Assembly: GCA_002427885.1 (NCBI GenBank)
Contig: DIZI01000001.1
Coordinates: 9,937-73,936, forward strand
Direction of reading: 5' to 3'
DNA: 64,000 bases
From: Paludibacter sp. UBA6032
GTDB lineage: Bacteria; Bacteroidota; Bacteroidia; Bacteroidales; Paludibacteraceae
A model generated the notes under the pieces. It saw only the letters and a program-made list of their open reading frames with translations. It was not told the DNA's origin and did no database searches. Both the position numbers and the translations under genes were made by a program. Below are positions 61,427-64,000 of this stretch, one piece after another. Each line of letters starts with the position of its first letter. The stretch's first letter is position 1.

Positions 61427-61520
61427 GTGATATTGTAAGTTTTTAAAAGTGATAATGAAGTAAATTGTTTTTTTATGAAGAATAGTTAATACTTCCTTAT
61501 TAATAACAAATATAATTTCA

Positions 61521-61528
61521 TATATTTG
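61521..61528 (+). promoter_or_regulatory. Possible -7 box upstream of the small exported protein
   Basis: TATATTTG fits TAnnTTTG but lies 172 nt before the ATG, which would give a long leader. No -33 box. Confidence 0.3.
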
Positions 61529-61700
61529 TACAATATTGATGAGCTTTAACGGGGGAATATTTTTTTTAGTGACATTGCGTTTTTTTAAGTGAATTATAAC
61601 TTCAACCATTATAAACTATTTATATCCATACTATTCAAAGTATTATTGGCATCAACCAATTATGTTGTATTAAATATTTATTTTTTTAAAAGCAATCGCC

Positions 61701-62138
61701 ATGAAAAAAACATTGACTTTATCAGCATTTATCTTTGTTATTATATTTATTTTCAGTAATATTTGTAGCGCCCAGACATCTTCCATTGACAAAACCCAAC
61801 TAATTGGTATATGGCAACAATGTGATTCGGTTGGCAATCCCGTTCCTCCTGTATCAGGTTTTACTGAGTACAAATTATTAACTCCCGAATCATTTACTGT
61901 ATTAAAAGCAAACAAGGAAACCGGAGTTTTTGTCGGAATATTTTTTGGCTCCTATTCTCTTGAGAACGATACTTACATCGAAACACTCACTTATGCAACT
62001 CCTCAATTGATCTCAATAAAAGGGACTAAAAACCTCTTTTATATGGCTCTAAAAAATAATCTGTTATATATTTCAGGAATTAATAATCCATATAAACAGA
62101 TTTGGAAAAAGGTGAATGTGTTTGCTGAAAGCAAATAA
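61701..62138 (+). CDS. Small exported lipocalin-like protein
   Basis: A 145-residue protein with a signal peptide (about 1-24, ending CSAQ). The body has LIGIWQQCDS, the GxW motif that begins lipocalin-like beta barrels, then alternating beta strands to KQIWKKV. It resembles DUF4488-type Bacteroidota proteins, but I cannot confirm the family. It is monocistronic with a terminator at 62156-62196. Confidence 0.7.
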   Translation: MKKTLTLSAFIFVIIFIFSNICSAQTSSIDKTQLIGIWQQCDSVGNPVPPVSGFTEYKLLTPESFTVLKANKETGVFVGIFFGSYSLENDTYIETLTYATPQLISIKGTKNLFYMALKNNLLYISGINNPYKQIWKKVNVFAESK

Positions 62139-62155
62139 CTGAACACATATTTATT

Positions 62156-62196
62156 CAACTCGCGTAATGATTTAAGATCATTTCGCGAGTTGTTTT
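62156..62196 (+). terminator. Strong intrinsic terminator after the small exported protein
   Basis: A 9-bp CAACTCGCG/CGCGAGTTG outer stem (62156-62164 with 62184-62192), extended inside by AATGAT/ATCATT past a T-T mismatch, and followed by TTTTG. Confidence 0.85.
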
Positions 62197-62253
62197 GTGT
62201 CAATAAAAACTGTCATTTTAGAAGAAATTCTTTCTGTTCTTTTCCGAATATAA

Positions 62254-62284
62254 TTGGCATCTTGACACATTATTACTACATTTG
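62254..62284 (+). promoter_or_regulatory. Promoter of rarA
   Basis: A TTG -33 core (62254-62256) and -7 TACATTTG (62277-62284) are separated by 20 nt, 24 nt before the ATG. Confidence 0.55.
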
Positions 62285-62308
62285 CCTATCTAAAAAACAA
62301 AAATAACC

Positions 62309-63574
62309 ATGCCACCTTTAGCCGAACGCCTCCGTCCTCAAACCCTTGATAATTACATAGGACAAAAACATCTGGTTGGGGAAAATGCAATCCTGCGGAA
62401 GATGATTGAGTCGGGACATATTGCCTCTTTTATCCTGTGGGGACCTCCGGGTGTGGGCAAAACGACACTGGCAAAAATCATTGCAAATAAATTGGATCGT
62501 CCTTTTTATACGTTAAGTGCTGTCAGTTCAGGAGTTAAAGATGTGCGTGAGGTAATTGAGAAAGCAAAAGCCAACCGCTTCTTTTCACAAGCCAATCCTA
62601 TTCTGTTTATCGATGAAATACACCGTTTCAGCAAATCGCAACAAGATTCTTTACTTGGTGCAGTGGAAAATGGAACAGTTACGTTGATTGGTGCTACGAC
62701 CGAAAATCCATCTTTCGAAGTAATTACCCCTCTCCTTTCCCGTTGTCAGGTATATGTACTAAAATCACTGGACAAAGAAGATTTATTGGCATTAGCCGAT
62801 TATGCTGTCAAGACTGATATCGAGCTTAAGAACAGGGAAATTGTGTTTGAAGAAACAGAATCTTTACTCCGTTTCTCCGGCGGTGATGCGCGTAAATTAC
62901 TCAACATTATTGAATTGGTTGCCAATTCCGATCAATCGGAAAAAGTTGTCTTCACCAACGAAACAGTTACCGAGCGTCTGCAGCAAAATCCATCGGCTTA
63001 CGACAAGGATGGCGAAATGCACTACGATATTATTTCCGCATTTATCAAATCCATACGGGGAAGTGATCCCGATGCAGCCATTTACTGGTTGGCACGCATG
63101 GTTGCCGGTGGTGAAGATCCAAAATTTATTGCACGCCGTTTGGTTATTTCAGCTTCTGAGGATATTGGACTGGCAAATCCCAACGCTTTGTTGCTGGCAA
63201 ATGCCTGCTTTGATGCTTTACAAAAAATAGGCTGGCCCGAAGGACGTATTATTCTGGCCGAAGCAACGGTGTATCTGGCTGCATCTCCCAAAAGCAACTC
63301 CGCTTATCTTGCCATTGACGCTGCCTTAGCTTTAGTGGAACAAACCGGCAATCTTCCCGTTCCTTTGCATCTGCGAAACGCTCCTACCAAATTAATGAAA
63401 GAACTCAACTACGGAAAAGACTATAAATACTCTCATGATTTTGCCAATCACTTTATTGATCAACAATTTATGCCCACCGAACTCAAGGACGAACGTATCT
63501 GGAAAATTCAAAATAGTCCGGCGGAAAGTAAATTAGGAGAGTGGCTAAGAACTTTGTGGAAAGGTAGATATTAG
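62309..63574 (+). CDS. rarA: Replication-associated recombination protein A (AAA+ ATPase)
   Basis: RarA/MgsA clamp-loader-like ATPase acting at stalled replication forks. The 421-residue protein has Walker A GPPGVGKT (45-52), Walker B FIDEIHRF (D102, E103), sensor and SRC-type motifs (GATTENPSFE) and the C-terminal MgsA tetramerisation region from about residue 235 (AFIKSIRGSDPDAAIYWLARM). The start MPPLAERLRP is the typical N-terminus. It is convergent with the 5S rRNA gene. Confidence 0.96.
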   Translation: MPPLAERLRPQTLDNYIGQKHLVGENAILRKMIESGHIASFILWGPPGVGKTTLAKIIANKLDRPFYTLSAVSSGVKDVREVIEKAKANRFFSQANPILFIDEIHRFSKSQQDSLLGAVENGTVTLIGATTENPSFEVITPLLSRCQVYVLKSLDKEDLLALADYAVKTDIELKNREIVFEETESLLRFSGGDARKLLNIIELVANSDQSEKVVFTNETVTERLQQNPSAYDKDGEMHYDIISAFIKSIRGSDPDAAIYWLARMVAGGEDPKFIARRLVISASEDIGLANPNALLLANACFDALQKIGWPEGRIILAEATVYLAASPKSNSAYLAIDAALALVEQTGNLPVPLHLRNAPTKLMKELNYGKDYKYSHDFANHFIDQQFMPTELKDERIWKIQNSPAESKLGEWLRTLWKGRY

Positions 63575-63603
63575 TTCAGGAGCCTGATATACCGTTTATA
63601 TTT

Positions 63604-63641
63604 AAACCCTCAGTTTGTTATGTTTCAACCGAGGGTTTTCT
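63604..63641 (+). terminator. Terminator after rarA
   Basis: An 8-bp stem AAACCCTC/GAGGGTTT (63604-63611 with 63631-63638) followed by a T-rich tail. Confidence 0.7.
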
Positions 63642-63672
63642 GTTTCAACTTTTCCAAAGCTCAGTTGGAATC

Positions 63673-63710
63673 AAAAAAAAGCCCCGCATAACTGAATATG
63701 CGGGGCTTTT
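63673..63710 (-). terminator. Intrinsic terminator of the rRNA operon
   Basis: A 10-bp stem GCCCCGCATA/TATGCGGGGC (63681-63690 with 63697-63706). On the minus strand it is followed by eight T, just past the 5S gene end. Confidence 0.88.
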
Positions 63711-63716
63711 AAAAAA

Positions 63717-63825
<109 letters not shown>

Positions 63826-63826
63826 T

Positions 63827-64000
63827 GATTTCAGTAAGTAAGGAGTAAGTCTCTAAGGAGTAAGGAAACTGCTTGCGCACTCTTTCTTACCTCTTACCTT
63901 CTTGCCTCTTACCCCTGTAGGGGTTTGACATTGAAAAAAGAGAGAAATGCATTTCATAAAAAAAGCTATACCATACCATAAGGTCTAAAAAAAGCGTTCG
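63827..64000 (-). other. 23S-5S spacer with GTAAG-type repeats
   Basis: The spacer upstream of 5S on its own strand. It carries repeated AAGGAGTAAG/CTTACTCCTTA units (63835-63865) and the opposing CTTACCTCTTACC type (63885-63912), plus the palindrome ACCCCTGTAGGGGT (63911-63924). I do not recognise 23S sequence up to 64000. Confidence 0.5.

Noticed and set aside
63930..64000. Possible 3' end of 23S rRNA at the right edge
   Set aside because: No conserved 23S sequence could be recognised; only AT-rich spacer is visible.

Overview
The window reads as the chromosome of a Bacteroidota bacterium, probably Bacteroidales. It is AT-rich, has SusC/SusD-type outer-membrane pairs, Bacteroidota promoters (a TAnnTTTG -7 box, in the best cases about 20 nt after a TTTG -33 box), and secreted proteins ending in type IX secretion (T9SS) sorting domains. 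No mobile elements, CRISPR arrays or tRNA genes were seen. A 5S rRNA gene lies at the right edge on the minus strand.

Layout. 35-12856 is mostly housekeeping: a GH20 hexosaminidase, uridine kinase, a PolB-type exonuclease-domain protein, an MltF-like transglycosylase, SerB, a small Rossmann protein, a TonB receptor with a DUF4249 lipoprotein, and alanine dehydrogenase. 13069-44318 is a large polysaccharide utilisation locus (PUL) for alginate and probably a second uronate polymer. 44491-63574 is again housekeeping or unrelated: an AspT/YidE-type transporter, HisB, a degenerate alkaline-phosphatase-fold protein, a PatB/MalY lyase, Ung, a TIGR01777 epimerase, an RluB-type pseudouridine synthase with a repetitive N-terminus, a GH97 alpha-glucosidase, DUF1003, polysaccharide deacetylase, DUF1697, a homocysteine methyltransferase, DUF3795, a RibD-C reductase, a GNAT, a small exported protein and RarA.

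The PUL holds a PL8-type lyase, a GntR/FCD regulator, SusC, SusD, a small lipoprotein, three PL6 lyases, two PF05426 (PL38-like) lyases, a GH88 unsaturated glucuronyl hydrolase, a T9SS-exported jelly-roll protein with lyase-like motifs, a GH2 enzyme, a Tat-exported TIM-barrel protein, an esterase, an unknown T9SS protein, a PL17 exo-lyase, a KdgF cupin, an MFS transporter and an SDR reductase. The inferred route is: surface and periplasmic lyases cut the polymer, SusCD imports oligosaccharides, PL17 releases unsaturated monouronate, the MFS carrier imports it, KdgF linearises it to DEH, and the SDR reduces DEH to KDG. KDG kinase and KDPG aldolase are not in the window.

The most interesting observation is regulatory. 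A palindrome TTGGTnnACCAA occurs at four places, all in front of PUL transcription units: the GntR gene itself (15495), susC (16437 and 16453), the second PL38-like gene (35156 and 35172, the latter with one mismatch) and PL17 (39357 and 39399). At each cluster one copy overlaps a TAnnTTTG box, so its TTGG is shared with the end of the box. This predicts one GntR-controlled, autoregulated regulon. In addition, two strong intrinsic terminators lie inside the PUL, each directly upstream of a PL6 gene (22101-22135 and 37575-37607), which suggests that lyase expression is set below that of the upstream genes.
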